This document shows, in pieces, positions 18,991 through 31,302 of a stretch of 64,000 nt of DNA; position 1 is the first letter of the stretch, and every line of letters begins with the position of its first letter. The notes beneath the pieces are model-generated. The model worked only from the letters and a program-made list of their open reading frames with translations, did no database searches and was not told where the DNA came from. Where the stretch lies: NCBI RefSeq assembly GCF_920984665.1, contig NZ_CAKLBP010000001.1:648858-712857 (forward strand). Direction: 5' to 3'. The translations under genes were made by a program, and so were the position numbers. The stretch comes from Pedobacter sp. Leaf170 (lineage in GTDB: Bacteria; Bacteroidota; Bacteroidia; Sphingobacteriales; Sphingobacteriaceae).

Positions 18991-20214
18991 CTACCATTTG
19001 TATGTTAATGAAATGCCTGGTGCATAAACCAATGTTTTAAAGGTACCATCCAAACCTGTTTCTATATTTTTTTGCTTACGCGATTGAACATCTTCAAAAA
19101 AGAATGATGCATTGACTTCAAACTTTGAAGTAAAAGAATAGCCAGCGCCTGCACTCAAAATGTAGCGGTTAGCATCTGGTGCCTCTGGTGTTACAAAACC
19201 ATCCTGAACGGGAGTAAGTGCATAACCAACACCAGCACGTAACGCTAACTTTTCGCTAGCTTTATGATTTACACCAAGCTTAAAGGAAGAACCATCACGG
19301 TAATTACGGGCAGATTTTGTATCTGCCAAAGCAGGTGTATTTACAGCATAATCAAATGCTAACTCCTCATAAACTCTCCACTGCACCCAACTTGCATCAA
19401 AAGCTAAAGTTGTACTTTTTGATAATGGAATACCAACACCTAAAGTTGTTGTAGAAGGTAATGGCAATTCTGCTGTAAATTTATTTCCATCAGGGAAAGA
19501 AGGTTCTAATGATGCCGGCACATCGAACATTGCATCGCCATCATCCAATTTCGTTATAACTTTTGAGCGGTGAACCACAGCAAATGTGATATTACTTAAG
19601 GTGTTGATGTAAATACCTGCATTCCAACCAAAACCTTTACCAGTTCCTTCCAATGTTGCATGACCAGATCTTCCATCAGGAAAATTTACAGGTAAAGCAC
19701 GTTGTAGGTTCACTTCGCCATGGTTATAAACAAAACCGGCACCTATACCTATCCTGTCTGTAATTTTAACACTTAAAGTTGGCTGTATATATATTGCCTT
19801 CAGATTTAAAGAGGTTAGCGCATATTTACCAGACCAATCATTACCCCAATCTACCAGTCCACCAAAAGGTGTATAAACGCCTAAACCTAATTTCCATTTG
19901 TTAGATTTAGGGCCCCATACTGCATAGGCTTCAAAAGGTGGAGCAATTTTATTTTTTACATTTTCAGATATATTCGAACCATTTTGTTGGAAAACAGATT
20001 TAAATAGCAGAGGATTAACACCTGCCGAAATTGAGTTTTTTTCTAAAAAACTTACGGCACCCGGATTAAAAAAGATTGAAGCTTCATCTAAAGCTAAAGC
20101 AGAACCTGCTCCAGCCATGCCAATTTGCTTCTGTCCTTGTAAATTAACTTGAAAACCTTGCCCCAATACCCAAAAAGGAACGGAAAGTAACACGCTCAAT
20201 AAAAATTTTTTCAT
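18991..20214 (-). CDS. OmpP1/FadL/TodX-family outer-membrane transporter
   Basis: A 407-residue outer-membrane beta-barrel. After a signal peptide (MKKFLLSVLLSVPFWVLGQG) comes the family N-terminal hatch signature QKQIGMAGAGSALALDEASIFFNPGA (here split: GMAGAGSALALDEAS, IFFNPGAVSFL). Alternating hydrophobic strands follow, with the end PGISLTYKW giving the aromatic C-terminus expected of barrel proteins. FadL proteins move hydrophobic molecules such as long-chain fatty acids across the outer membrane. The lipoprotein esterase gene follows in the same operon. Confidence 0.87.
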   Translation of the reverse strand: MKKFLLSVLLSVPFWVLGQGFQVNLQGQKQIGMAGAGSALALDEASIFFNPGAVSFLEKNSISAGVNPLLFKSVFQQNGSNISENVKNKIAPPFEAYAVWGPKSNKWKLGLGVYTPFGGLVDWGNDWSGKYALTSLNLKAIYIQPTLSVKITDRIGIGAGFVYNHGEVNLQRALPVNFPDGRSGHATLEGTGKGFGWNAGIYINTLSNITFAVVHRSKVITKLDDGDAMFDVPASLEPSFPDGNKFTAELPLPSTTTLGVGIPLSKSTTLAFDASWVQWRVYEELAFDYAVNTPALADTKSARNYRDGSSFKLGVNHKASEKLALRAGVGYALTPVQDGFVTPEAPDANRYILSAGAGYSFTSKFEVNASFFFEDVQSRKQKNIETGLDGTFKTLVYAPGISLTYKW

Positions 20215-20292
20215 AAAATATATGGTTATAGCACAAGTGCGTACTATGCTAACATAGCAACAAATAATTTGTTTAATAATAAACTGAGAAAA

Positions 20293-20604
20293 TTATGCTT
20301 GCGCAGTTGGCCCGCCAAAACCCATCGGGAATGGTGGTTCTTCTTGTGTTTTGATACGCCCGTTCGCTGCCTCAAATTTTTGGATATTATCATCCAATGC
20401 AGTTAATAAACGCTTAGCGTGTTCTGGAGTTAATATAATTCTTGATTTTACTTTTGCCTTCGGGATTCCTGGCATAACGCGAATAAAATCTAAAACGAAT
20501 TCGGTATTTGAGTGAGTAATGATTGCTAGATTAGAAAAAATTCCTTCGGCAATTTCTTCTGATAATTCTATATTCAGCTGGTTTTCGTTTTGTTGCTCGT
20601 CCAT
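20293..20604 (-). CDS. DUF3467 domain protein
   Basis: A 103-residue soluble protein. The DUF3467 pattern is visible: GIFSNLAIITHSNTEFVLDF, then PGIPKAKVKSRIILTPEHAKRLL (split: PGIPKAKVKSR, IILTPEHAKRLLTAL), ending in a Pro/Gly-rich tail. The family is widespread and unexplained. The gene is conserved next to rpoC in Bacteroidota as far as I recall, but a terminator separates the two here. Confidence 0.8.
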   Translation of the reverse strand: MDEQQNENQLNIELSEEIAEGIFSNLAIITHSNTEFVLDFIRVMPGIPKAKVKSRIILTPEHAKRLLTALDDNIQKFEAANGRIKTQEEPPFPMGFGGPTAQA

Positions 20605-20680
20605 AACTTTATAATAATATTCGGTAAATAATGCATTAAAGGTAAGGTTTAATTACAAGCTATAAAATTATTGCTTAACA

Positions 20681-20713
20681 AAAAAGGGTTGTTCCTATTC
20701 GAAACAACCCTTT
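20681..20713 (-). terminator. Intrinsic terminator of the rplK-rpoC operon
   Basis: AAAGGGTTGTT (20683-20693) pairs with AACAACCCTTT (20703-20713); on the minus strand the stem is followed by a U-run. It lies 19 bp after the rpoC stop. Confidence 0.85.
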
Positions 20714-20731
20714 CTAAAATAAAATGATATT

Positions 20732-23700
20732 TTAAGCTTCTACCTCTTCTTGTTTCGAAGCTAATAATTTATCGTACTCTTCTTGAGAACCAACAATGAT
20801 ACGCTCATAACCACGAACACCAGTTCCTGAAGGAATTAAGTGACCAACGATTACGTTTTCTTTTAAGCCTAACATGTTATCGCGTTTACCTGCAATAGCC
20901 GCTTCATTTAATACTTTCGTAGTTTCCTGGAACGAAGCCGCAGAAATGAACGATTTAGTACCTAATGACGCACGAGTAATACCTTGTAAGATAGAACTTG
21001 CAGTTGCTGGTCTGGCATCTCTAACCGTAATCTGTTTCATATCTTTACGTTTCAACTGAGAATTTTCATCTCTTAATCTACGTAATGATACAATCTGACC
21101 TGGTTTGAAGTCAGCCGAATCACCTGCATCTTCAACAACTCTCTTATCGTACATTGCATCGTTTTCTTCTGCAAAATCCCAACGGTCAACAGCGTTATTT
21201 TCCAAGAAAATTGTATCACCCGGATCTTCGATGTGAACTTTCTGCATCATCTGGTGAACAATTACCTCGAAGTGCTTATCGTTAATTTTTACACCTTGCA
21301 AACGGTAAACCTCTTGAATACCATTTACTAAGTATTCTTGAACCGCTGCCGGGCCTTTAATCGATAAGATATCTGCAGGAGAAATTGAACCATCTGATAA
21401 AGGCATACCAGCTTTCACAAAGTCATTATCCTGTACAAGGATGTGCTTAGACAATGGAACAAGGTATTTTTTAACTTCACCATCTTTAGATTCGATTGTA
21501 ATCTCACGATTACCACGTTTAACACCGCCTAAAGTTACAACACCATCAATTTCAGTAACAACTGCCGGATTAGATGGGTTACGAGCCTCGAATAATTCAG
21601 TTACACGAGGTAAACCACCCGTAATATCTCGGGTTTTACCAGTTGCACGTGGAATTTTAGCGATAATCTGACCAGTTTGGATAGCTTCACCTTCATCAAC
21701 TGAAACGTGAGCACCAACCGGAATGTTATATCCTTTAATAAATTCACCTTTCTTATCAACGATTTGAACTGAAGGGTTTTTAGTTTTATCACGTGTATCG
21801 ATAATTACTTTTTCACGGTGACCAGTTTGTTCGTCTGATTCTTCACGGAAAGTAACACCTTCGATAATTGCATCGAATTGCGCTTTACCACCAAATTCAG
21901 AGATGATAACCGCGTTGTACGGATCCCATGAACAAATTTTATCGCCTTTAGCAACTTTATCGCCTTCTTTAACAAATAGGAATGCACCGTAAGGAATGTT
22001 ATTGGTTACAATAACTCTACCGCTTCCTGGCTCAACAATTCTAAACTCACCAGAACGACCTAAAACAACCTGTACTTTACCGTCTTCTGTTTGCGTATCA
22101 ACTGTACGGATGTTTTCGAATTCGATTACACCATCAAACTTAGCAACGATGTTTGATTCTGCAGCAATGTTTGATGCAGTACCACCCACGTGGAAAGTAC
22201 GAAGTGTTAACTGCGTACCCGGCTCACCGATTGACTGTGCAGCAATTACCCCAACAGCCTCACCTCTTTGAACGCGTTTACCAGAAGCTAAGTTACGTCC
22301 GTAACATAATGCACAAACACCACGTTTAGCTTCGCAAGTTAATACCGAACGAATTTCGATACCTTCTAACGGAGATTCTTCGATAGCTTTAGCTACATCT
22401 TCGTTAATATCTTCACCCGCACCTACTAACAATGTGTTATCCAAAGGATTATAAACATCATGTAATGAAGTACGACCTAAAATTCTTTCATATAATGGTT
22501 CAACGATATCTTCATTATCTTTTAATGCAGTTGTGTACATGCCTCTTAAAGTACCACAATCAACATCATTAACAATCATATCCTGAGCAACATCATGTAA
22601 ACGACGAGTTAAATAACCAGCATCAGCTGTTTTTAACGCCGTATCTGCCAAACCTTTACGAGCACCGTGAGTAGAGATAAAATACTCTAATACCGATAAA
22701 CCTTCTTTAAAGTTTGATAAGATTGGGTTTTCAATAATATCGCCACCTGAACCAGATTTTTGAGGTTTCGCCATCAAACCACGCATTCCGCAAAGCTGAC
22801 GAATCTGCTCTTTAGATCCACGTGCACCCGAATCAAGCATCATGTAAACTGAGTTAAAACCTTGGTTATCGCTAGATAACTGGTTCATAACGAAAGTAGT
22901 TAACCTGTTGTTGATACGAGTCCAGATATCGATAATCTGGTTGTAACGTTCGTTGTTTGTAATGAAACCCATGTTATAGTTGTTTCTTACTTCTTCAACT
23001 TCGTTAGCGGCCTGCTCTAATAATGTATGTTTCTCTACCGGAATGTTTACGTCTTGTAAGTTGAACGATAAACCTCCCTGGAAAGCCATTCTGAAACCTA
23101 ATTCTTTAATATCATCAAGGAACTGAGAAGAACGAGCCATACCAGTCATTTTAACTACCTCACCGATAATATCTCTTAACGATTTTTTAGTTAATAACTC
23201 ATTGATATATCCAACTTCTGCAGGTACCAACTGATTAAATAAAACTCTACCAACAGTAGTTTCCGTTAATTTATTAACGATAGAACCATCATTTTGCTTA
23301 ACATTAACTCTTACTTTAATGAATGCATGTAAATCTAATTCTTTCTCGTTATAAGCAATGATAACCTCTTCCGGAGAGTAAAAATTCGAATCCTGTCCTT
23401 TTACAACTCTAGTTTCATCAGTTCTACGGCCTTTAGTAATATAATAAAGACCCAAAACCATATCCTGAGAAGGTACTGTAATTGGTGTACCATTTGCAGG
23501 GTTTAAGATGTTATGTGCTGCCAACATTAATACCTGGGCTTCCAAAATTGCTGCGTTACCTAGTGGTAAGTGAACAGCCATCTGGTCACCGTCAAAATCG
23601 GCGTTGAATGCAGTACAAACTAATGGGTGTAATTGGATTGCTTTACCTTCAACCAATTTAGGTTGGAAAGCCTGAATACCTAAACGGTGTAACGTAGGTG

Positions 23701-25018
23701 CACGGTTTAATAATACCGGGTGTCCTTTCAATACATTTTCTAAGATATCCCAAACTAATGGATCTTTTCTATCAACAATTTTCTTTGCTGATTTTACTGT
23801 TTTTACAACACCTCTTTCAATCATCTTACGAATAATGAATGGTTTGTAAAGCTCAGCAGCCATATCTTTAGGCAATCCACACTCGTGTAATTTAAGGCTA
23901 GGCCCTACAACAATTACAGAACGAGCAGAATAATCCACACGTTTACCTAATAAATTCTGACGGAAACGACCTTGTTTACCTTTCAGAATATCTGAAAGAG
24001 ATTTTAGGGCACGGTTACCTTCAGTTTTTACCGCATTAACTTTACGTGAGTTATCAAATAACGAATCTACAGCTTCCTGTAACATACGTTTTTCGTTACG
24101 TAAAATTACCTCTGGTGCTTTTATCTCAATTAAACGTTTTAAACGGTTGTTACGGATAATTACACGACGGTATAAATCATTTAAATCTGAAGTAGCGAAA
24201 CGACCACCTTCTAATGGAACTAAAGGACGTAATTCTGGTGGAATAACCGGAACGATTTTAACAATCATCCACTCCGGGCGATTCTCAATACGTGTATTAG
24301 CACCACGGAAAGCTTCAACAACCTGAAGACGTTTTAAAGCCTCATTTTTACGTTGTTGAGAAGTTTCGTTAGCAGCCTGGTGACGTAAATCATAAGATAA
24401 AGTATCTAAATCAATACGTTTTAATAAATCTTCTAATGCTTCAGCACCCATTTTGGCGATGAATTTATTAGGATCTTTATCATCAAGATATTGGTTTTCT
24501 TTAGGTAATTTATCTAAGATATCTAAATATTCTTCTTCGGTTAAGAAGTCCATATAATTGATACCTTCTTCGGCCATTAAGCCCGATTGAATAACTACGT
24601 AACGCTCGTAATAGATAATTAAATCTAATTTTTTAGTAGGTAAACCTAATAAATAACCGATTTTGTTAGGTAAAGAACGGAAATACCAGATGTGCGCAAC
24701 AGGAACCACCAAAGCGATGTGCCCCATACGCTCTCTACGTACTTTCTTTTCAGTTACCTCAACACCACAACGATCACAAACGATTCCTTTGTAACGAATA
24801 CGTTTATATTTACCGCAATGGCATTCGTAATCTTTTACCGGACCAAAAATACGCTCGCAAAACAAACCATCACGTTCAGGTTTGTAAGTACGATAGTTAA
24901 TGGTTTCCGGTTTCAACACCTCACCGCTAGAACGTTCCAAAATAATTTCCGGAGACGATAAGCTAATCGTGATTGATGTGAAATTGCTTTTTAATTTATT
25001 ATCCTTTTTGTAAGACAT
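20732..25018 (-). CDS. rpoC: DNA-directed RNA polymerase subunit beta'
   Basis: The 1428-residue clamp and active-site subunit of RNA polymerase. Zinc ribbon 1 near the N-terminus: [20 protein letters not shown]. Catalytic Mg loop NADFDGDQM. Second zinc site [13 protein letters not shown]. Bridge helix and trigger-loop region [16 protein letters not shown]-terminal [10 protein letters not shown]. Length agrees with other Bacteroidota. It is last in the operon after rpoB, separated by a 77-bp spacer that carries a word-repeat hairpin. Confidence 0.99.
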   Translation of the reverse strand: MSYKKDNKLKSNFTSITISLSSPEIILERSSGEVLKPETINYRTYKPERDGLFCERIFGPVKDYECHCGKYKRIRYKGIVCDRCGVEVTEKKVRRERMGHIALVVPVAHIWYFRSLPNKIGYLLGLPTKKLDLIIYYERYVVIQSGLMAEEGINYMDFLTEEEYLDILDKLPKENQYLDDKDPNKFIAKMGAEALEDLLKRIDLDTLSYDLRHQAANETSQQRKNEALKRLQVVEAFRGANTRIENRPEWMIVKIVPVIPPELRPLVPLEGGRFATSDLNDLYRRVIIRNNRLKRLIEIKAPEVILRNEKRMLQEAVDSLFDNSRKVNAVKTEGNRALKSLSDILKGKQGRFRQNLLGKRVDYSARSVIVVGPSLKLHECGLPKDMAAELYKPFIIRKMIERGVVKTVKSAKKIVDRKDPLVWDILENVLKGHPVLLNRAPTLHRLGIQAFQPKLVEGKAIQLHPLVCTAFNADFDGDQMAVHLPLGNAAILEAQVLMLAAHNILNPANGTPITVPSQDMVLGLYYITKGRRTDETRVVKGQDSNFYSPEEVIIAYNEKELDLHAFIKVRVNVKQNDGSIVNKLTETTVGRVLFNQLVPAEVGYINELLTKKSLRDIIGEVVKMTGMARSSQFLDDIKELGFRMAFQGGLSFNLQDVNIPVEKHTLLEQAANEVEEVRNNYNMGFITNNERYNQIIDIWTRINNRLTTFVMNQLSSDNQGFNSVYMMLDSGARGSKEQIRQLCGMRGLMAKPQKSGSGGDIIENPILSNFKEGLSVLEYFISTHGARKGLADTALKTADAGYLTRRLHDVAQDMIVNDVDCGTLRGMYTTALKDNEDIVEPLYERILGRTSLHDVYNPLDNTLLVGAGEDINEDVAKAIEESPLEGIEIRSVLTCEAKRGVCALCYGRNLASGKRVQRGEAVGVIAAQSIGEPGTQLTLRTFHVGGTASNIAAESNIVAKFDGVIEFENIRTVDTQTEDGKVQVVLGRSGEFRIVEPGSGRVIVTNNIPYGAFLFVKEGDKVAKGDKICSWDPYNAVIISEFGGKAQFDAIIEGVTFREESDEQTGHREKVIIDTRDKTKNPSVQIVDKKGEFIKGYNIPVGAHVSVDEGEAIQTGQIIAKIPRATGKTRDITGGLPRVTELFEARNPSNPAVVTEIDGVVTLGGVKRGNREITIESKDGEVKKYLVPLSKHILVQDNDFVKAGMPLSDGSISPADILSIKGPAAVQEYLVNGIQEVYRLQGVKINDKHFEVIVHQMMQKVHIEDPGDTIFLENNAVDRWDFAEENDAMYDKRVVEDAGDSADFKPGQIVSLRRLRDENSQLKRKDMKQITVRDARPATASSILQGITRASLGTKSFISAASFQETTKVLNEAAIAGKRDNMLGLKENVIVGHLIPSGTGVRGYERIIVGSQEEYDKLLASKQEEVEA

Positions 25019-25024
25019 ATCTCT

Positions 25025-25095
25025 TTCTTAAGTTTTAAGTTTTAAGTTTTACGTGATAAGTCAACATATAACTTACCACGTATTACCTATAACTT
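25025..25095 (-). repeat. Word-repeat hairpin in the rpoB-rpoC spacer
   Basis: AAGTTTT is repeated three times in tandem at 25029-25050, then ACGTGATAAGT (25051-25061) pairs with ACTTACCACGT (25071-25081), with one mismatch, over a 9-nt loop; the right arm continues with ATAACTTTTAG, complementary to the AAGTTTT words. The whole spacer is one long imperfect hairpin. Confidence 0.65.
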
Positions 25096-28000
25096 TTAGT
25101 CTAACGTAATATCTAAACCTAAACCGCGTAACTCATGTACCAATACGTTAAACGATTCTGGAACACCTGGAGTTGGTAGGTTTTCACCTTTAACAATGGC
25201 TTCGTAAGTTTTAGCTCTTCCGATAACATCATCCGATTTAACGGTTAATATTTCCTGAAGAATATTAGCAGCACCAAATGCCTCTAATGCCCAAACCTCC
25301 ATCTCACCAAAACGCTGACCACCGAATTGAGCTTTACCACCCAATGGTTGTTGTGTAATTAATGAGTATGGTCCGATTGAACGGGCGTGCATCTTATCAT
25401 CAACCATGTGACCTAATTTCAACATGTAGATAATACCTACAGTTGTAGTCTGATCGAAACGCTCACCTGTTAAACCATTGTATAAGTAAGTTTTTCCTGA
25501 TGCAGGAACGCCAGCTTTAGCAATCCATTCTTCTACTTCATGATGGGTAGCTCCATCAAAAATCGGAGTAGCGAATTTCACGCCCAATTCTTGACCGGCC
25601 CATGCCAAAATAGTTTCATAAATTTGACCAAGGTTCATACGTGAAGGTACACCCAGTGGGTTCAACACAATATCAACCGGAGTACCATCAGCTAAGAAAG
25701 GCATATCTTCATCACGTACAATACGTGCAACAATACCTTTGTTACCGTGGCGACCAGCCATTTTATCACCTACTTTTAATTTACGTTTTTTAGCAACATA
25801 AACTTTTGCCATTTGTACAATTCCCGATGGAAGCTCATCACCTACACTAATCGCAAATTTATCGCGTTTGTAAGCACCAAGTTCTTCGTTAACACGGATA
25901 CCGTAGTTGTGAAGCAACATTTTAATTAACTCGTTTTTATCATCATCAGTAGTCCATTTGTTTGGATTGATGTGATTGTAATCAAGTTCTGCTAAAATTT
26001 TCTGAGTAAACTTAGCACCTTTAGCAACTAATAATTCTTTGTAGATGTTAAATACACCTTGCGATGTTTTACCATTTACAATTGTGAATAATTTATCGAC
26101 TAATTCGGCTTTTAATTTCTCAGTAATATTGTTATATCCTTTGTCTAATTTCTCAATTGCCGATTTTTCTTCAGCTTTTGTAGTTTTCTTAGCACGGCTG
26201 AATAATTTAGTATCAATTACTACACCTTGGATTGAAGGAGGAGTTTTTAAAGACGCATCTTTAACATCTCCAGCTTTATCACCAAAAATTGCACGTAGTA
26301 ATTTCTCTTCAGGTGAAGGATCAGATTCACCTTTTGGCGTAATCTTACCAATTAAAATATCACCTTCTTTTACATCAGCACCAATACGGATAATACCATT
26401 TTCATCTAAATCTTTAGTAGCTTCTTCAGAAACGTTCGGAATATCTGGAGTTAACTCCTCTTCACCACGTTTTGTATCACGTACTTCTAACTCAAATTCT
26501 TCAATATGTAAAGATGTGAAAATGTCATCACGTACAATACGTTCGTTAATAACAATAGCATCCTCAAAGTTGAAACCTTGCCAAGGCATAAATGCCACTT
26601 TTAGGTTTCTACCTAATGCTAATTCACCATCCTGAGTTGCATAACCTTCGCAAAGCACTTGTCCTTTAGTAACTTTCTGACCTTTTTTTACAATAGGTTT
26701 TAAGTTGATACAAGTATTCTGGTTGGTTTTTTTGAACTTAGTTAAACGGTAAGTTTTGCTATCGCCTTCAAAAGAAACTAAACGATCATCTTCGTTACGT
26801 TCGTATTTAATAGTGATTTCGTTAGCGTCTACATATTCTACAACACCATTACCTTCAGCATTAATAAGTGTTCTTGAATCGCGAGCAACGCGACCTTCTA
26901 AACCAGTACCAACAATTGGCGCTTCAGGACGTAACAAAGGCACGGCCTGACGTTGCATGTTTGAACCCATCAAAGCCCTGTTCGCATCATCATGTTCTAA
27001 GAACGGAATTAACGAAGCAGCGATCGAAGTAATCTGGTTAGGTGCAACATCCATTAAGTCTAATTTCTCAGGCTCAATAATCGGGAAGTCACCCTCATAA
27101 CGTGCTTTAACGCGTGGCGTTATGAAATTACCTTTATCATCATATTCTGCATTAGCCTGAGCGATAGTTTTACCATCCTCATCTTCTGCTGATAAATAGA
27201 TAACGTCTGAATCTACTACAACTTTACCATCTTCAACACGTTTGTATGGTGTTTCAATGAAACCTAAATTATTGATTTTTGCATGCACACAAAGTGATGA
27301 AATTAAACCAATGTTTGGTCCCTCTGGTGTTTCAATTGTACATAAACGACCGTAGTGAGTGTAGTGAACGTCACGTACCTCGAAACCAGCACGCTCACGT
27401 GATAAACCACCTGGGCCTAATGCTGATAAACGGCGTTTGTGTGTAATCTCTGCTAATGGATTGGTTTGATCCATAAACTGAGATAACTGATTTGTACCAA
27501 AGAAAGAGTTAATTACTGATGATAACGTACGGGCGTTAATCAAATCAGTTGGTGTAAACACCTCGTTATCGCGAATGTTCATACGCTCACGGATTGTTCT
27601 AGCCATACGGGCTAAACCAACACCAAATTGTGCGTACAATTGCTCACCTACCGTACGTACACGACGGTTTGATAAGTGGTCAATATCATCTACCTCTTCT
27701 TTAGAGTTAATTAATTTAATTAAGTATTTAACAATTGCAATAATATCAGCTTTTGTTAAAACTTTTACATCATCCGGAGTATCCATTTTCAATTTACGGT
27801 TGATGCGGTAACGACCAACATCTCCTAAATCGTAACGTTTATCTGAGAAGAATAAACGATCAATGATACCACGAGCAGTTTCCTCATCAGGTGGTTCTGC
27901 GTTACGCAAAGCACGATAGATGTTTTCAACAGCCTCTTTTTCTGAGTTTGATGTATCTTTTTGTAATGTATTATAAATAATGGTGTAATCGGCCTGGCTG

Positions 28001-28899
28001 GCACCATCTTCTTTAGAAAGAATGATAGTTTTAACACCAGCTTCGATAACCATATCAATGTGTTCGTCTTCTAAAACGGTTTCTCTTTCAAGAATCACTT
28101 CATTACGGTCGATAGAAACTACCTCACCTGTATCTTCATCTACAAAATCTTCAACCCATTTCTTTAAAACTCTTGCTGCAAGTTTACGGCCGATGTATTT
28201 CTTTAAACCTGATTTACTAACTTTTACTTCGTCAGCAAGATCAAATAATTCAAGAATGTCTTTATCAGAATCGTAACCAATTGCACGTAATAAAGTGGTA
28301 ACCGGGAATTTTTTCTTACGATCGATATAAGCATACATTACGTTATTAACGTCTGTAGCAAACTCGATCCATGAACCTTTGAAAGGAATAACACGAGCAG
28401 AATACAATTTGGTTCCGTTAGTGTGACGGCTTTGGCCGAAGAACACACCAGGAGAACGGTGCAATTGCGAAACGATAACACGTTCTGCACCATTAATAAC
28501 AAATGTACCTTTTGGTGTCATATACGGGATTGTACCTAAATACACATCCTGAATAATGGTTTCAAAATCTTCATGTTCAACATCGTTACAAGAAAGCTTT
28601 AGCTTTGCTTTTAATGGAACATTGTAGGTTAAACCACGCTCGATACACTCATGAATATCATAACGCGGCGGATCAACAAAATAATCAAGAAACTCTAATA
28701 CGAAGATATTTCTTGAATCTGTGATTGGAAAGTTTTCAGCAAATACCTTAAACAAACCTTCGCTCGAGCGATCGTCTGACGTTGTATCTATCTGGAAAAA
28801 TTCTCTGAATGATTGCAATTGCACATCCAGAAAATCCGGATAGTCTATAATGTGCTTACTAGTTGCAAAATTTACTCTTTGTTCGACTGTCTTTGCCAA
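25096..28899 (-). CDS. rpoB: DNA-directed RNA polymerase subunit beta
   Basis: The 1267-residue beta subunit. The rifampicin-binding region shows [19 protein letters not shown], then [14 protein letters not shown] and [12 protein letters not shown], all wild-type-like for rifampicin sensitivity. Fork loop and DDL region: [16 protein letters not shown]-terminal end: [24 protein letters not shown] (split: [24 protein letters not shown]), the site contacting beta'. Transcribed rplL to rpoB to rpoC. Confidence 0.99.
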   Translation of the reverse strand: MAKTVEQRVNFATSKHIIDYPDFLDVQLQSFREFFQIDTTSDDRSSEGLFKVFAENFPITDSRNIFVLEFLDYFVDPPRYDIHECIERGLTYNVPLKAKLKLSCNDVEHEDFETIIQDVYLGTIPYMTPKGTFVINGAERVIVSQLHRSPGVFFGQSRHTNGTKLYSARVIPFKGSWIEFATDVNNVMYAYIDRKKKFPVTTLLRAIGYDSDKDILELFDLADEVKVSKSGLKKYIGRKLAARVLKKWVEDFVDEDTGEVVSIDRNEVILERETVLEDEHIDMVIEAGVKTIILSKEDGASQADYTIIYNTLQKDTSNSEKEAVENIYRALRNAEPPDEETARGIIDRLFFSDKRYDLGDVGRYRINRKLKMDTPDDVKVLTKADIIAIVKYLIKLINSKEEVDDIDHLSNRRVRTVGEQLYAQFGVGLARMARTIRERMNIRDNEVFTPTDLINARTLSSVINSFFGTNQLSQFMDQTNPLAEITHKRRLSALGPGGLSRERAGFEVRDVHYTHYGRLCTIETPEGPNIGLISSLCVHAKINNLGFIETPYKRVEDGKVVVDSDVIYLSAEDEDGKTIAQANAEYDDKGNFITPRVKARYEGDFPIIEPEKLDLMDVAPNQITSIAASLIPFLEHDDANRALMGSNMQRQAVPLLRPEAPIVGTGLEGRVARDSRTLINAEGNGVVEYVDANEITIKYERNEDDRLVSFEGDSKTYRLTKFKKTNQNTCINLKPIVKKGQKVTKGQVLCEGYATQDGELALGRNLKVAFMPWQGFNFEDAIVINERIVRDDIFTSLHIEEFELEVRDTKRGEEELTPDIPNVSEEATKDLDENGIIRIGADVKEGDILIGKITPKGESDPSPEEKLLRAIFGDKAGDVKDASLKTPPSIQGVVIDTKLFSRAKKTTKAEEKSAIEKLDKGYNNITEKLKAELVDKLFTIVNGKTSQGVFNIYKELLVAKGAKFTQKILAELDYNHINPNKWTTDDDKNELIKMLLHNYGIRVNEELGAYKRDKFAISVGDELPSGIVQMAKVYVAKKRKLKVGDKMAGRHGNKGIVARIVRDEDMPFLADGTPVDIVLNPLGVPSRMNLGQIYETILAWAGQELGVKFATPIFDGATHHEVEEWIAKAGVPASGKTYLYNGLTGERFDQTTTVGIIYMLKLGHMVDDKMHARSIGPYSLITQQPLGGKAQFGGQRFGEMEVWALEAFGAANILQEILTVKSDDVIGRAKTYEAIVKGENLPTPGVPESFNVLVHELRGLGLDITLD

Positions 28900-28997
28900 T
28901 GGACTAAAAGATTTTAGTTTAAGAATAAACTATTTGTTTGGTTTTGGTTCAAGCATTCTCATCAACCAAGCAAAATGAGATGATTATAAACAGGTAA

Positions 28998-29024
28998 AGA
29001 CACCGACATTTTCAGTCGGTGTCT
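28998..29024 (-). promoter_or_regulatory. Hairpin in the rplL-rpoB spacer (possible attenuator or processing site)
   Basis: AGACACCGAC (28998-29007) pairs perfectly with GTCGGTGTCT (29015-29024) over a 7-nt loop. On the transcribed strand it is followed by UUUACCUG, not a full U-run, so it would be a weak terminator at most. In E. coli the same spacer holds a partial terminator and an RNase III site. Confidence 0.6.
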
Positions 29025-29055
29025 GATACATTTTTAGCTTAGCTAAATTAAGTGA

Positions 29056-29433
29056 TTACTTAATTTCAACTACTGCTCCAGCCTCTTCTAATTGTTTTTT
29101 AAGAGCTTCTGCTTCGTCTTTAGCAACACCAGCTTTTAATTCTTTTGGTGCACCATCAACTAAGTCTTTAGCTTCTTTCAAACCTAAACCAGTTAAGTCT
29201 TTAACAAGTTTTACAACTGCTAATTTCTGACCACCAGCTTCTTTTAAGATAACATCAAAAGATGTTTTTTCTGCAGCAGCAGCAGGTGCATCACCACCAG
29301 CAGCAGGACCAGCAACTACAGCAGCAGCTGCAGGCTCAATACCATACTCGTCTTTTAAGATTTGAGCTAATTCGTTAACTTCTTTAACTGTTAAGTTTAC
29401 TAATTGCTCAGCAAACGATTTTAAATCTGCCAT
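29056..29433 (-). CDS. rplL: 50S ribosomal protein L7/L12
   Basis: A 125-residue acidic stalk protein. It has the N-terminal dimerisation helix [24 protein letters not shown] (here [20 protein letters not shown]), an Ala/Gly-rich hinge ([21 protein letters not shown]), and the C-terminal domain with [32 protein letters not shown] and the G-loop binding translational GTPases. It forms the stalk with L10, encoded just before it. Confidence 0.98.
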   Translation of the reverse strand: MADLKSFAEQLVNLTVKEVNELAQILKDEYGIEPAAAAVVAGPAAGGDAPAAAAEKTSFDVILKEAGGQKLAVVKLVKDLTGLGLKEAKDLVDGAPKELKAGVAKDEAEALKKQLEEAGAVVEIK

Positions 29434-29497
29434 TTTATTAAGATTTTAAAAATTTACGTAAAATAATTTTATTTAATTTGCGAACTTAAGGTGTTCG

Positions 29498-30019
29498 TTA
29501 ACCTTCTCTTTCTTGAAGAGTTTTAACAATTCCTGCAATTTTGCCTCCACTTGATTTAAGCGCAGATACAACATTTTTAGCTGGTGATTGTAATAATCCA
29601 ATGATGTCGCCAATAAGCTCTTCTCTTGATTTTAAGCTTACTAAGTTATTCAATTGGTCATCGCCAACGTATACTGATGAATCTATATATGCCGCTTTAA
29701 GTACTGGTTTATCAGAAGTTTTTCTCAAAGTTTTAATCAACTTAGCCGGAGCGTTTGCTGTTTTTGAGAATAATAATGATGATGAACCTTTAAGGGCTTC
29801 GTATATCTCAGAAGCATCGCCATCTAAACCTTCAATCGCTTTGCGAATTAAAGAGTTTTTAGCAACCTTCATAACGATATCACCTTCAAAACATTTGCGG
29901 CGGATATTATTGATCTGCTCAACAGAAAGGCTAGAAGTATCAGCAATATAGAAATTGCCAAACTCTTGCATTTGTCCTTGTAGTTCTAAAACTACTTCGT
30001 TTTTTTCTTCTCTGTTCAT
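29498..30019 (-). CDS. rplJ: 50S ribosomal protein L10
   Basis: A 173-residue stalk base protein that binds 23S rRNA and carries L7/L12 dimers on its C-terminal helix. Family motifs are NREEKNEVVLELQ at the start and VAKNSLIRKAIEG. It lies 2 bp after rplA, so the pair is translationally coupled. In many bacteria the L10-L7/L12 complex represses its own mRNA leader; I do not see a clear L10 leader structure here. Confidence 0.97.
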   Translation of the reverse strand: MNREEKNEVVLELQGQMQEFGNFYIADTSSLSVEQINNIRRKCFEGDIVMKVAKNSLIRKAIEGLDGDASEIYEALKGSSSLLFSKTANAPAKLIKTLRKTSDKPVLKAAYIDSSVYVGDDQLNNLVSLKSREELIGDIIGLLQSPAKNVVSALKSSGGKIAGIVKTLQEREG

Positions 30020-30021
30020 GA

Positions 30022-30720
30022 TTAAATCCCCGCTACTGATTTAGTTTCAATTGCAATCCCAGGACTCATTGTAGAAGACACGTGAATGCTTTTAAAATAA
30101 GTTCCTTTTGCAGCAGATGGTTTTAATTTAGAAATAACAGAGATAATCTCCATTGCGTTTTCATAAATTTTATCTGCTGGGAATGATACTTTTCCTATTG
30201 AGGCGTGTATGATACCCGTTTTGTCTACTTTAAAATCAATCTTACCTGCTTTAACCTCAGTTACAGCTTTACCAACTTCGTTAGTTACTGTACCTGATTT
30301 TGGGTTTGGCATTAAGTTACGCGGCCCTAAAACACGGCCTAACTTACCTACCTTAGCCATACAAGCTGGTGTAGTGATAATAATGTCTACATCGGTCCAA
30401 CCACCTTCAATTTTAGCAACATACTCGTCTAAACCTACGAAGTCTGCGCCAGCTGCTTTTGCTTCTTCTTCCTTATCAGGAGTTACTAAAGCTAAAACAC
30501 GTACAGTTTTACCTGTTCCGTGCGGTAAAGTAGCAATACCACGCACCATTTGATTGGCTTTACGCGGATCTACACCTAATGAAACATCAATATCTACTGA
30601 TGCATCAAATTTAGTTGTAGTGATTTCTTTTACCAAAGCAGCAGCATCCTTCAAAGTATAAGCTTTGCCAGCTTCTATTTTAGCATGTGCCTTTTTTTGA
30701 TTTTTAGTTAATTTCGCCAC
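30022..30720 (-). CDS. rplA: 50S ribosomal protein L1
   Basis: A 232-residue protein of the L1 stalk at the E site. Motifs: [31 protein letters not shown], and [20 protein letters not shown], the most conserved L1 segment. It lies 19 bp after rplK. L1 is the autogenous repressor of the rplK-rplA mRNA in other bacteria. Confidence 0.98.
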   Translation of the reverse strand: MAKLTKNQKKAHAKIEAGKAYTLKDAAALVKEITTTKFDASVDIDVSLGVDPRKANQMVRGIATLPHGTGKTVRVLALVTPDKEEEAKAAGADFVGLDEYVAKIEGGWTDVDIIITTPACMAKVGKLGRVLGPRNLMPNPKSGTVTNEVGKAVTEVKAGKIDFKVDKTGIIHASIGKVSFPADKIYENAMEIISVISKLKPSAAKGTYFKSIHVSSTMSPGIAIETKSVAGI

Positions 30721-30739
30721 TGTTGTAAACTTTTTTTAA

Positions 30740-31183
30740 TTAATTGTTCCAGGGTGCGTCACCAGAAACGGTGATTCCCATACTGCGTGCTGTTCCAGCA
30801 ACCATACTCATTGCAGATTCGATTGTAAATGCATTTAAATCAGGCATTTTATCCTCAGCAATAACTTTAATTTGGTCCCAGGTCACCGACCCAACTTTTT
30901 TACGGTTAGGCTCAGCAGAACCACTCTGTAATTTAGTAGCATCTTTTAACTGGATAGCTACCGGAGGGGTTTTGATGATGAAATCGAATGACTTATCAGC
31001 ATAAACAGTAATTACAACTGGCAATACTTTACCTGCTTTATCTTGGGTACGAGCGTTGTACTGTTTGCAAAATTCCATAATGTTAACACCTTTAGCACCT
31101 AATGCAGGTCCTACTGGTGGCGATGGATTTGCCGCTCCGCCTTTGATCTGTAATTTGATCATTGCACTGACTTCTTTTGCCAT
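30740..31183 (-). CDS. rplK: 50S ribosomal protein L11
   Basis: A 147-residue protein at the GTPase-associated centre. It begins [20 protein letters not shown] with the Pro-rich [17 protein letters not shown] motif, and the C-terminal rRNA-binding domain ends [10 protein letters not shown]. It is first of the rplK-rplA-rplJ-rplL-rpoB-rpoC operon here, since nusG is separated from it by a terminator and an inserted pseudogene. Confidence 0.98.
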   Translation of the reverse strand: MAKEVSAMIKLQIKGGAANPSPPVGPALGAKGVNIMEFCKQYNARTQDKAGKVLPVVITVYADKSFDFIIKTPPVAIQLKDATKLQSGSAEPNRKKVGSVTWDQIKVIAEDKMPDLNAFTIESAMSMVAGTARSMGITVSGDAPWNN

Positions 31184-31268
31184 TTTGTGTTTTTTGTTTA
31201 TTTAAAACTCAATGTTAAATATTGGAAGCATGTAACATTTAATTCCTCATAGCTCCTATAAAACTTAA

Positions 31269-31302
31269 AGGACTGCAAAGATATGAATAATCTTGCAGTC
31301 CT
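31269..31302 (-). terminator. Hairpin upstream of rplK, likely terminator of the inserted gene unit
   Basis: AGGACTGCAA (31269-31278) pairs perfectly with TTGCAGTCCT (31293-31302); the next bases can extend the stem through AGAT/ATCT with a bulge. On the minus strand it is followed by UUUAAGUUUU. It ends the inserted small-gene unit and also contains the -7 box of the next promoter. Confidence 0.6.

Noticed and set aside
26045..26635. Long plus-strand ORF of 196 residues inside rpoB
   Set aside because: Low-complexity Ser/Pro translation of the antisense strand of a conserved gene; no start context and no family resemblance.
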